This document shows positions 42,301 through 51,858 of a DNA stretch of 64,000 bases, piece by piece (positions within the stretch are counted from its first letter, which is position 1; each line of letters begins with the position of its first letter). The DNA comes from Azolla caroliniana. Taxonomy: Eukaryota; Polypodiophyta. Under the pieces are notes generated by a model, which saw nothing but the letters and a program-made list of their open reading frames with translations, did no database searches and was not told the origin of the DNA. Location: NCBI GenBank assembly GCA_043228905.1, contig JBHGNT010000015.1:15934001-15998000 (forward strand), given 5' to 3'. The translations under genes were made by a program, and so were the position numbers.

Positions 42301-43724
42301 GAGGAAACAATCGAGAGGGATTGTTTTTTTACACATTGAATAAAATGCGTACAATCGTTCAGTACAAAAGAAATGGAATGACGAACCCAATCAATAAATA
42401 AAGAAGAGTTTTTATTATAAAACCAGGGATAACCTAGTATTACATCGGTGGTACAAAGATTCATTACATGGAAGTCTACTTCCTCTATATAAGTATCAAT
42501 AGAAATTCCTAATGAATGAATCGCCCCGTTGATGTATTGTACTCTTCAATCAGCCAAGTGCACCGTGTAGGTGTGATCACTTACGGTGGGTTGGATTCCC
42601 TATATCTGAACCAAACGATCATTCACAAAATTGTGTGAGCTTCCCGAATCAAATAAAAACTGTACGGGAGATCCATTGATATACCCGTTTGCACGTAGTA
42701 AATCATTGGGACCCAATACATAGTGAGGGAAAGAACATTGACAATTACTTAAATGATGTGTATAGACCTGAAGGACATTAGGAATCTGACCTTTATGGTC
42801 TGCAGCTTTAGCTTTGTTGTCGTGCTCTTTCCGTTGGAGCTTTCGACATTGATCTTTTGTATGACCCTTCTTTTTGCAGAATACACAAAAAGGATGTTGT
42901 CGCTTACAATCGCGATCCAGGAATTCGTTGGGTGTCTTGCGTTTCCCAACAAATTGCGACTGCTTAGTCCCGGGCGCTTCGTTGGGTTTGTTATGGTCCT
43001 TCTTCGAACTGCGTTGATAGTGAAGAACTATTTCAACGGCCTCTTCGAAGGATTTTGGATCCTTATCGTGCACTATCCAGTGATAGTCCGAATTGGGGAT
43101 GCCATTGACAAAACAAGCTATCAACCAATTGTCCCCTTCTAGACCCGATTTTTGGATTTGGGTTCTAGCATGGTGAACATAGTCTTCTAGCGAGGAAAAT
43201 TTCCTGCTAGAGAGGTTCATTAAAGCTTGTGCTGCCTCGGTTCGAGAGGGAGGTTGCAGAAATTGGCCCTTAAAAACCGTGACAAAATCTGTCCAGGTAT
43301 CAGGCAATTTCCCCATAGTACGGAGGCCACGCCATCAGGCGGCGGCCTTACCCCCGAGTTCTCGGCCGACATATGCAATCTTCGTACTATCTGGCGTGGG
43401 ATAGAGCTCAAAATGAGACTCCCATCGTCCCAGCCATGTGCATATTGCTTCTTCGGTTCTTTCCTTTTTGTCTCCCGTAAATGGCTTAACGACAAATGAT
43501 GGTTCACCTTGTCGCTCATCAGGTCTATTAGTCTCACGTTGTAGACTAATGACACGTGCCTCAAGAGCACTCTGAGATTGCCGAAGTTCGGTCATCTGTT
43601 GAGCGGTGAAACTAAGGTATTGGGTTATTTGTGCCAAATACATCTCAGTGGACATTTGTCCAGGAGGATTCCCTTGAGTTCCTTCCGCTTGAGCGGATGA
43701 CATCGGGTCGTTAATTTGAGCCAT
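39291..43724 (-). pseudogene. Chromo gag-pol polyprotein with three in-frame stops
   Basis: One minus-strand frame of about 1,478 codons from the ATG at 43724, with stops at 43335-43337, 42600-42602 and 42546-42548 and no frameshift. Gag (43724 to about 42800): EAICTWLGRWESHFELYP, WTDFVTVFKGQF, zinc knuckle CVFCKKKGHTKDQC. Protease: [63 protein letters not shown]. RNase [15 protein letters not shown]. Integrase: HHCC zinc domain, [36 protein letters not shown], so D, D, E are intact. GPF motif ([13 protein letters not shown]) and C-terminal chromodomain ([12 protein letters not shown] ... ATWERENTL). Each stop is explained by a single C-to-T or G-to-A change. Confidence 0.93.
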
Positions 43725-45412
43725 TAAAGATTATTTCTGGAAAAGAAATAGGATAAGGTCAGAGATATAGTCATAACATCATGTCGTGATGTAAACATAT
43801 CATGGGCGAGCATCAATCGATATCATTATCTCACGTCAATACCCCTCTAGACGTATGAGATGAGGTTCAAGATCAGGTTACTATGGTAACACAAAGGTGT
43901 TTTAAAAACCATGGGGGTGACAAATAAATGTCTTTCCCTGATCTCTATATCAATTTTTTCATGGTGGCTCCCCGAGGCTCAACCATGTATGTTCGCGTCA
44001 TGAATAGTTTATACACGAAAAAAAATGTTAACAATAAACTATGTTTCGGTGCCCACATAAGTGGTTTCGGCTCTTTAAGTCCTATTACGAGGACCCCGAG
44101 GTGCACTTAGACCTTAAGTCTAAACATGTGTTATAGTCATATGTATCAAGGATGTTGTATGGTCTTGGTCATATTTGAACTCGAGACCTCGAGAACAAAT
44201 ACATTAAACACTTGAGCCAACCAAGTAAGTTGCTCTTCTCGAATGCTTAATGTTTGATGCGTATAAGAGATTTGCGAGGCAATTGATCATATATGTTTTT
44301 TTAAAAGAACATATATGTCAAGGTCCTTATTTCGCCCTCATTTACCAAAACTATGTTGATACGTTACCTAACCTCAAGTCTCGTAATTACGATGGCATAT
44401 GCCAAAGGGCAACCTAATGGTCAAGCCAAATGAGCCCTCGTTTCGTAGTAGGCTCACATGGGCCATCACATGGTCACGTCATTACGAATGCCTCTCGTAA
44501 GAACGAGCTCATGGTGGCATCGTATCCATGTAACGAGGGAGGGATGTTGGATACGTGCGTCATTGGAGCGACCTCACTTGAAGTGGGTCAAGCCCTACGT
44601 ACTCAACATCATTTTGGCTATTCACGTTTCTTTACGTAACGAAATCGAGGTCGTCAACGGGGTTATCAACAATAAAAAAATGTTGAAAAAGGGATGGTGA
44701 CAACGCCATTCTCACAAAAATGTGAGGACGGCCACCAACATCCTTTTCCCGACAAGGACAACTTTCGATATAATCACGTAATAACGAATATACACATATG
44801 TTTACTTATCACATATATACGATCAAATACGTATATATGTGACCACATATGCCTATATTAAACATATCGTTATATTAAATAGCCACAAATGATGTGATCG
44901 AGATACGTAATCGAGGTATATACCTCTACGCACACGAAACATCCACAAATAAGAGATCATCGTAATACGCAATGGAGGTATTGACCTCTTACGCATACGA
45001 GACCAAACGCATATCGTTTACAACAAATCAAGGTATTAAACTCATACGCAAACGTAACATATGTTCGTGAACGTAATACGTAATTGAGGTATTAACCTCG
45101 TACGCATACGACACTCATCACATATTATCAATATGTCAAACGAGGTATTGACCTCGTGCACATATGTAAACGTTTTAGATAATCAATTAAAGACCACTAC
45201 AACATCATTGACTTAATGAAAAAAATTACATATAAACTAAACACATGATTAGATGGGAGAAGAGAGAATAGAAAGAAAAATTATGGAAAGAGTTACCGAA
45301 GTTCTTTGTTGATCGTTGTCTGGATCAAGGCCAACCGCACAACGATCAATCAGCATCAATCAAAAGACAAATGAAAAACAAACAAACATTAGTACAAAAA
45401 TCTGATACCAAA
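43725..45412 (-). other. Chromo leader with hairpin-forming repeats
   Basis: Non-coding 1.7-kb region between primer-binding site and gag. At 44900-45175 an approximately 40-60 bp degenerate repeat occurs about five times, each with a short palindrome of the form gaggtattgacctc or gaggtatatacctc. No protein is recognised. Confidence 0.65.
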
Positions 45413-45867
45413 TATTATAGATCTTGGTACTAACGTAAGCTTAAGATAAGGATAATGAAAAGATAGATAGAAAGGAGAAAGAGAAAGAAGGGTGCCGATC
45501 CACCCGACCACCCCCGAGCGAAGGGATCGAGACGGACTCGAGCCTCGATCGGCGTCCCATACCACCGCCGTGGCGTCGAGTCGTACCTGGTGCTGGCGCG
45601 CTCGCTACAAGAGTTGACCCACCACACGAGCAGAGTCTCGATGTAGTCAAAAGATGATCAAATGAGGGTAGCTAGTCCTCTTATTTATAGCGAAACCCAA
45701 GGCCCCCAGGCAAGTTCACACTTGACCTAATGGGTTGTCTCAATCCCGAGGATTAAAAGTAATCCTCCCCTTCTTTACACTCTCATTTAACCCTCACACT
45801 TATCCACGTGTATAGAATACTACGGTAAATTCTTACCACGGGATATTATATGGTCATGCCCGTAACA
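45413..45867 (-). repeat. Chromo 5' LTR
   Basis: 455 bp, nearly identical to 38850-39304. The primer-binding site adjoins its inner end and the target duplication ggact its outer end. Confidence 0.93.
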
Positions 45868-45872
45868 GGACT

Positions 45873-46165
45873 ATTGAAGCATGGGGCACAAATAGTTCGA
45901 GCAATCACAAGTCCCCACAAGAAAATAGAGCATGTGGATTGCAAGGAGAAGCAACATGTGTCACACCTAGTGACACATGTAAACTAGTACTACCCAACAA
46001 AAAGGACAAGCGTCGGATACAAGACTTCCAGAAGATGCTGAAAGAAGAAAACATAATAGAAGAAGAAGAATTCGTGACTCATATTATGGAAGAAGCCTCA
46101 TTTAACGACACCATCGGGAAAATCGAGGAAGTAGTGGACTTGAGCTATCTTCACGATCGACACGT
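45873..46165 (+). pseudogene. Gyp-B1 protease-RT linker, continued
   Basis: Completes the third 375-bp repeat, then runs EEASFNDTIGKIEEVVDLS before being cut at 46165 by the Gyp-A3 LTR. The -1 frame is open from GEATCVTPS to the cut. RT resumes at 51859. Confidence 0.8.
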
Positions 46166-46789
46166 TGTCATGGAGAAAACCGTCCCTAGGAGGAATTAGT
46201 GGGTAGTGTGCGTGAACCGGCCCTTACACACGAGCACATGTTTTGATGTATTTACATAGTTAAGTAAAGGTCGGCGATGTAATTATCCTAGGTAGCACGA
46301 ATTCATTAAGTAGGGGATCGAAGAGGATCTTTGTCCGGAAGGACAGAGAATAAAAGTGATGTAACAGTCTGTAACAGCTCTCTCTCCTTGTGCTATAATA
46401 GGAGAGGAAAAGGGGGAGAGTGGATGTCGCGGATTTTTGAGGACGAAGTGTTGTCGGACTGGGAACTGAGCTCTCTCCTCCACTATCGTTGTTGCTTCTG
46501 TAGGGATTCAAGTTAGGTTGGTTGCCTCTGCTGCGTGAAAACCCGTGTGCTTCTGGTAGAGGCTCCACTGCATATTTCAGCGCGTGTGTTCGTCTGTGTT
46601 CAGTCTGTCACCGGCTTGCCGGTTGTAACATTGCAAGCTCTGTAATCTATACTGTTATTGGAATTGATTCTTTCGTTTCTGTCTCTCTGTGTTTCTGCAA
46701 ATCTCTCTCCCTCTTCTCTCTCACGCTCCTCAGTTCAGGGCCTCCGCGGTCCCGCCTTATTTCATACGCAAGAGCGTAACAACATGACA
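46166..46789 (+). repeat. Gyp-A3 LTR (complete)
   Basis: 624 bp, starts tgtcatggagaaaaccg and ends aacatgaca, giving an inverted terminal match (TGTCATG/CATGACA). Same length as 51232-51855 and very similar in reverse complement. Confidence 0.9.
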
Positions 46790-46795
46790 TAAATT

Positions 46796-47232
46796 TGGTG
46801 AACCCGACATGAATAAGGCGGCAGAGAAGTCGAAGATGAGGGGATCAGAGCTCGCCAAAGCCATGGCGGCAACAGTCGATTGAATAGTAAGTGCTCGCAA
46901 GGGCACGGGTGCCCTAGACAGGGTTGTTGAAGCGATTGTCGGCACAATAGCCCAGTTCAATGGGAAGGACACCACGAGTTATTTGGTGGCCTACCGAGCT
47001 GAAATGGTGATGAGGGACATCCTGGAGGAAGGGCGTCTGGTTGGGTTCCCTCGGGTGGCGAGACCGGGCATCCACGCAGAGGTGCCCGAGGTGGAGGCTG
47101 GATGCCGAACCTAGGAGAATCTGAAGCACGGCTCCTCGAAAGGTATGGGCTTGATGACGCGCTTCGGTTATCGAAGCGGGAGTTCACGGAGTGGGTGGAG
47201 ACTCCCGGAAAGGGGAGGAACGCATCAGCGCT
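46796..47232 (+). pseudogene. Gyp-A3 primer-binding site and gag fragment
   Basis: Primer-binding site tggtgaacccgacatgaa at 46796, overlapping the gag ATG at 46809. Gag: MNKAAEKSKMRGSELAKAM, then a TGA where Gyp-A4 has Arg, LDRVVEAIVGTIAQF, KDTTSYLVAYRAEMV, a TAG, a frameshift, RLSKREFTEWVE. It stops at 47232 at the edge of a hairpin. Confidence 0.83.
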
Positions 47233-47355
47233 CCCGATAAGATAAGAGAGCTAAGAAGGAAAATAAAATAAAATTTGGAGAGAGAATGGAATAATCTGCC
47301 GTTCTCTCTCCAAATTTTATTTTATTTTCCTTCTTAGCTCTCTTATCTTATCGGG
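47233..47355. repeat. Perfect inverted repeat (hairpin), 54-bp arms, 15-bp loop
   Basis: Arms 47233-47286 and 47302-47355 are exact reverse complements (cccgataagataagagagc ... pairs with ... gctctcttatcttatcggg). The loop is tggaataatctgccg. The hairpin marks the junction between Gyp-A3 gag and the LTR of Gyp-B2. Confidence 0.93.
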
Positions 47356-47684
47356 GCATATCTCTCATAGACCCTAATTTTCCCTATGGAAGCCATATCT
47401 CTCAAAATCTAAAATCTCTTATCAAAGCCAAAAACCCTAAATTTCTATTGAATCCATATTTAGTTTCTTCTAATCTATTATTCCAGTGATCTCCATAAGC
47501 TAAACTTTTGTAATCCCAATCTTGGGATTGATTGTAATCTTTCTTTCTATTTGTTAATGAAATTTGTTAATCTTTCTTATTTCGGTTAATTCTTAGTACA
47601 TAAACACACAAATTTGATGTTCTCTGGTGGGAGGCCCCAAGGTCCTACCTCAAGTTCACGTATCCTCGTTGTATTTTTGCGACA
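47302..47684 (+). repeat. 5'-truncated LTR of Gyp-B2
   Basis: AT-rich sequence ending ttttgcgaca, followed by a primer-binding site (tttggtgaacccgacgtgaag). This resembles the R-U5 part of an LTR. Its 5' part is missing, replaced by the hairpin. It is not alignable by eye with the Gyp-B1 LTR except at the terminal gacg/gaca and primer site, so the family may be distinct. Confidence 0.55.
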
Positions 47685-47737
47685 TCTTTGGTGAACCCGA
47701 CGTGAAGCGCGGTGGCAGGAGGATATCTAGTGCGACG

Positions 47738-48780
47738 ATGGCTTCGACAAGTGGAACTCAAGGAGAGGAATTAACGAAAGACATTGTGTCCGTAGTGGAA
47801 TACATGCTGAAGGTGAGAGATCGAGAAGCTTTAATCGACAAAGTTGTTGATCGTACGGTTGAGATAGCTAGACGATTTGGTGGTAAGAACATCACGGATT
47901 TTCTTGCTACCTATCAGAACGAGATGGAAATAAGGGATGTCAATGATCTCAAACAAATTTCTAGCTTCAAACATGTGGATGAACCAGGGATCCGCGAGCG
48001 CGTCATGGAGATCCAAAACGAGCATGCAACTTGGGCGGAGTTCGAAAAGGCGATTCTCGCTGAATACATGCTTGAAGACGCATCATGGATGACTCGACAT
48101 ACACTAATGATTTGGATCGAGAAGAAAGGAAAGAATCTGTGTGCATCGGGAGTGTATGCGGAATTCGACCAGAAGTACAACCGACTTCCAAGTGTTGATC
48201 AACGAGTTCTCAATGGAGATAAAGTCTTGCTATTCCTAAAGGTGGTGGATACAAAAGACCGGCGAGAATTGGGCGGTTTTTTGGAGGACGAAATGCAACC
48301 AAATGGCTTGGTAGCGGACTGGACGGCGGTGAAGAAGGCTTGTAGCCATCTTGATAAGCGTCGATAATGGCAAGAGGAAACTGATATGGAGAATCTACAA
48401 ACATGGAGGAGGAAAGCACCTGCGATGGTCGAGCCTAACAAGCCGATCAACAATTTCGACAAGCGATGGAGAACTCTATAATCGAAGAGCTCTCCAAGAA
48501 GTTTGAAGCAGTATCACTAGCCAACTTAGGTCGGCATGGGCCGAAGGGAAAAGAAGCGTATAGATGTGTGTGGTGTGACAGCTTCGAGCAGTCACGAAGG
48601 GAATGCGCTGACTTGCAAGATGCGATCTGCAAGAATGTCGTCTATTTGGACAGCAACATGATTCACTCGAGCGAGACCCGGAAGCCACTATGAGTGAACT
48701 TTGGAAGAGGTGGGCTGAAAAAGATTGTAGAAGAGGAAGATGCAAGGTATGTGGAAGCTATGCACTATGCCGCTTCAGTC
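47738..48780 (+). pseudogene. Gyp-B2 gag (broken)
   Basis: MASTSGTQGEELTKDIVSVV start, FGGKNITDFLATYQNEME, TWAEFEKAILAEYMLEDAS, VDTKDRRELGGFLEDE, ending TAVKKACSHLDKRR at a TAA at 48365. After a frameshift, 48466-48690 holds the zinc knuckle CVWCDSFEQSRREC, in which the expected His is Gln (stop at 48693). It then continues NFGRGGLKKIVEEED. Better preserved than Gyp-B1 gag. Confidence 0.83.
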
Positions 48781-48810
48781 GGGATATGAGTTGGAAAGGA
48801 GAATCTTAAA

Positions 48811-49817
48811 ATGATCAAGCCAGGAGCTGGGTTTTCGACGACGGTCTTCGAGTGCGAAGAAAAAGGCAAAATCAACTCGGAGGATCTAAAACTTGCTGAC
48901 CGGAACGTGCGACGAGTTATTGGATGGTCAGATCCAGTCGACGAAAAAACAAGCTTTGCGGAGGTAGTGTGCGACAACTATGAAGCTCTAGTCGAAGAAA
49001 AAAGGAAAAGAACCTGTGAAGAAGGTGGCACATCAAAGCGTCCCAACTCAAGGAACAAAGAGAAAGAAGGGCAAGTCCCACCTATGCCACGAAGAGAGGT
49101 TGGAGAAACAAGCATGAAGCCCGGTGGACCGAGCCAACCTACTCGGATTGAAGTCGAAGAATCAACGAAGAAAGGAAAAGAACGAGCGGCACGGACTTAC
49201 AAGCTAAAGTCGGACATAGAACAAACAACTGACTTCCGGAAGGTCCTTGAGGAGAAGGTTTTAGACAGTCATGTCGACCTTACTTTGAGAGAACTACTTG
49301 GGATCGCAAAGAAGGAGTTCCATGATACTATCGTGGACCTTATAGCCATTACTCTCGACCTCATTGGGCAAGAGCGACAACGGAGACGCTGGTGAAGATC
49401 GGGGAGAAGAAAGAGACCGTGGTAGCCTTGATTGACCATGGCTCGGAGATCAACCTCATGTCGACCAAGTTCTACAAGAAAGGAAGATGGTCGATTAATA
49501 CAAACCAAGGATGGAAGATTCGAGCGGCGACAAAGGCCACGGAGGACTTGTATGGAGCTTGCCCCAATGTTAAAGTCATGATTGGGGATGTTGAGATTGA
49601 TCAACACTTCTTCGTGCAAGACTCGACTTCGCATCCTGTCATCCTAGGACAACCGTATATAACATCGTCCTGGATGGAGACTAAGGTGTTCGATAACGGA
49701 GAAGCCTTCGCGCGCATCAAGAGTCTTGATAGTAAAAGATCTGTTCAATTCCTAATGGTGCGAGCTAATCACGAAAGGAATCGAGATAGCCTTGGAGGCG
49801 AATCCTCGTATTTTTAA
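48811..49817 (+). pseudogene. Gyp-B2 gag C-terminus and protease
   Basis: 48811-49395: KPGAGFSTTVFECEEKGK, WSDPVDEKTSFAEV, YKLKSDIEQTTDFRKVLEE, LRELLGIAKKEFHDTIVDL. A deletion of about 115 bp after this shifts the frame. 49392-49817: protease core ALIDHGSEINLMSTKFY with Asp intact, GWKIRAATKATEDLYGACPN, QPYITSSWMETKVFDNG, RANHERNRDSLGGE, ending SSYF at TAA 49815-49817, within the candidate frameshift site. Confidence 0.85.
49811..49817 (+). promoter_or_regulatory. Candidate -1 frameshift site TTTTTAA (Gyp-B2)
   Basis: Protease frame reads TAT TTT TAA. Moving back one base reads TTT TTA AAG and joins an open frame FLKRTIEAWGTN that continues without a stop through the linker into RT to 50698. 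Confidence 0.5.
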
Positions 49818-50740
49818 AGCGGACTATTGAAGCATGGGGCACAAATAGTCTGAGCAATCATAAGTCCCCACAAGGAAGCAAAGTGTGTGTATTGCAAGGA
49901 GAAGCAACATCCGTCACACCTAGCGGTGCATGCAAACTAAGACTACTCAACAAGAAGGAAAAGTGTCAGATACAAGACTTCGAGGAGGTGCTGAAAGAAG
50001 AAAGCATAATCGAAGAAGAAGAATTCGTGTCTCATATTTTGGAGGAAGCCTCATTTAACAACACCATCGGCGAAATCGAGGAAGTCATGGACTTGAACTC
50101 TGTCAACATGTACGCTATCATCAATGAATATCATCGAGGCATCTTGATGGAGGAAGTTGAAGTCAACACAAAATATAAAACCGTGGATAGGAAAATCAAG
50201 CCAGTTGTAGTTCCGCTACCGGAAGATAGCTGGCAAAAGATGAAGGAAGTTGCAAAAGATCCAAGCTTAAGGAATCCAAATACAATTGGTCATGTCTTCA
50301 CTGATGAGACGAAAGGGAAGCTACAAGTTGGAAGGGAAGATTTCCTCCTCCCTGAAGAGGAGCGGATGTTCCGTGGAATTCTTGAAAGACATGGGAAGGC
50401 TTTCGCGTTTTTCCCACAAGAAATCGGGTGTGCTAATCCAAGGACGGTAGAGCCAATGGTGATCTTCACGGTGCCGCATGTGCCTTGGAATTTGAAACCG
50501 ATATCGGTTCCGAGAGCACACTTACCGAAGTTGATCGAGCTCTTAAAGGAGAAGGTGAATATGGGAATTCTAGAACCGTCGAACGCTCCTTATTCTAATA
50601 GGTGGTTCACGGTGACGAAGAAGAATGGATCATTGCGATTCATTCAAGATCTTCAACCAGTCAACAAGGTGCAATTCGGAATGCTGGAATCAGTCTGAAT
50701 GTGGATGAATTTGTCGAGGCGTTTGCGGGCCGGTCCATCT
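49818..50740 (+). pseudogene. Gyp-B2 protease-RT linker and RT fingers (3' truncated)
   Basis: Open in the -1 frame to 50698: GEATSVTPSGACKLRLL, EEEEFVSHILEEASFNNTI, IKPVVVPLPEDSW, LLPEEERMFRGILERHGKAF, VEPMVIFTVPHVPWNLKP, MGILEPSNAPYSNRWFTV, KNGSLRFIQDLQPVNKV. A 2-bp deletion near 50670 breaks the frame just before the palm. The sequence ends at 50740 against an inverted LTR fragment. The last 128 bp are paralleled at 51859-51986 in Gyp-B1 with about 8-10 differences. Confidence 0.87.
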
Positions 50741-50852
50741 AATCTAAAACAGTATCTTCTCTATTATTGTTTCATGTCTCGTGTGAAGAACCACACTTGA
50801 TTTTGTACGTTCCATGCAATTTTCACATCGTTGCCAAAAATCTTCACGACAA
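50741..50852 (-). repeat. Gyp-B LTR 5' fragment (inverted)
   Basis: On the minus strand from 50852 it reads tgtcgtgaagatttttgg, followed by gtgaaaattgc and aaaatcaagtgtggttcttc, matching the first 112 bp of the Gyp-B LTR (34680 onward). It follows the Gyp-A4 coding remnant in the position of a 3' LTR, but belongs to the other family. Confidence 0.75.
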
Positions 50853-51212
50853 CGCATCCTCCGGTTCGCCACCCGCTTCGAACCATTCACCATTGTCATT
50901 CTCGCTCCTCGGGTCTAGCTCGTCCTCGTGCCGCTTCTTGAATGCCTTGATCCGCTTCCCGGCTACTTGTATTGTTAACCGTGTCCTGTTGAGCTCCGCA
51001 AGATGGTTGGTGCCATTGTCGTTTGCGCTCGCCACCAAATAACTCGTGGTGTCCTTCCCATCGAACCGGCCTATGGTGCCGAAAATCGTTTCAATGGCCC
51101 TGTCAAGGGCGCTTGTGTCCTCGCGAGCACTTACTATTCGATCGACTGCTGCCGCCATGCCTTTGGCGAGCTCTGATCCCCTCATCTTCGACTTCTCTGC
51201 CACCTTATTCAT
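50844..51212 (-). CDS. Gyp-A4 deletion derivative: gag N-terminus fused to pol C-terminus (122 aa)
   Basis: Uninterrupted minus-strand frame. Residues 1 to about 61 are the gag start (MNKVAEKSKMRGSELAKGM ... DRIVSAREDTSALDRAIE ... KDTTSYLVA), without the stops seen in Gyp-A3. The rest is the end of pol (SANDNGTNHLAELNRT, VAGKRIKAFKKRHEDELDP), equal to 17700-17890 in Gyp-A2. Everything between is deleted in frame. The primer-binding site and a complete LTR adjoin its 5' end. Protein function is unlikely, but the intact frame and cis-signals are typical of a non-autonomous derivative. Confidence 0.75.
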   Translation of the reverse strand: MNKVAEKSKMRGSELAKGMAAAVDRIVSAREDTSALDRAIETIFGTIGRFDGKDTTSYLVASANDNGTNHLAELNRTRLTIQVAGKRIKAFKKRHEDELDPRSENDNGEWFEAGGEPEDALS

Positions 51213-51231
51213 GTCGGGTTCACCAAATTTA

Positions 51232-51855
51232 TGTCATGTTGTTACGCTCTTGCGTATGAAATAAGGCGGGACCGCGGAGGCCCCGAACTGAGGAGCGTGA
51301 GAGAGAAGAGGGAGAGAGATTCGCAGAAACACAGAGAGACAGAAACAAAAGAATCAATTCCAATAACCGTATAGATTACAGAGCTTGCAATGTTACAACC
51401 GGCAAGCCGGTGACAGACTGAACACAGACGAACACACGCGCTGAAATATGCAGTGGAGCCTCTACCAGAAGCACACGGGCTTTCACGCAGCAGAGGCAAC
51501 CAACCTAACCTGAATCCCTACAGAAGCAACAACGATAGTGGAGGAGAGAGCTCGGTTCCCAGTCCGACAACACTTCGTCCTCAAAAATCCGCGACATCCA
51601 CTCTCCCCCTTTTTCTCTCCTTTTATAGCACAATGAGAGAGAGCCGTTACAAACTGTTACATCACTTTTATTCTCTGTCCTTCCGGACAGAGATCCTTTT
51701 CGATCCCCTACTTAACGAATTCGTGCTACCTAGGATAATTACATCGCCGACCTTTACTTAATTATGTAAATACATCAAAACATGTGCTCGTGTGTAAGGG
51801 TCGGTTCACGCACACTACCCATCGATTCCTCCTACGAACGGTTTTCTCCACGACA
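51232..51855 (-). repeat. Gyp-A4 5' LTR (complete, inverted)
   Basis: 624 bp. On the minus strand it starts tgtcgtggagaaaaccg and ends aacatgaca, with a primer-binding site directly inside (51208-51225). Near-identical in reverse complement to 46166-46789. Confidence 0.9.
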
Positions 51856-51858
51856 ACG

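Larger units (their letters stand above)
38850..45867 (-). mobile_element. Chromo: Ty3/gypsy chromovirus, nearly intact
   Basis: 7,018 bp on the minus strand. Both LTRs are 455 bp (38850-39304, 45413-45867) and almost identical (one difference noticed, agatcagg/agataagg). Target duplication gggct/ggact (38845-38849, 45868-45872). Primer-binding site tttggtatcaga follows the 5' LTR (45401-45412). One gag-pol frame with gag, protease, RT, RNase H, integrase and chromodomain, interrupted only by three stops. It sits in the 375-bp repeat of Gyp-B1. Confidence 0.95.
37948..46094 (+). repeat. 375-bp tandem repeat, three copies, third split by the chromovirus
   Basis: Units begin at 37948, 38323 and 38698 (each starting atggaaaccaaagtgttcga). 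The third unit stops at 38849 and resumes at 45868 to about 46094. The unit covers the end of the protease frame and the start of the RT-linker frame. Copies two and three are nearly identical, so the amplification is recent but older than the chromovirus insertion. Confidence 0.9.
46166..51855. mobile_element. Composite block bounded by inverted Gyp-A LTRs
   Basis: The two ends are 624-bp Gyp-A LTRs in opposite orientation (46166-46789 plus, 51232-51855 minus), so the block has long terminal inverted repeats. Between them: Gyp-A3 gag fragment, a hairpin, a Gyp-B-like element truncated in RT (Gyp-B2), a Gyp-B LTR fragment and a gag-pol deletion derivative (Gyp-A4). Gyp-B1 coding sequence lies on both sides (46165 and 51859), but the segment between linker and RT of Gyp-B1 is missing. 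No perfect target duplication (cacgt versus acggt). Confidence 0.65.
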
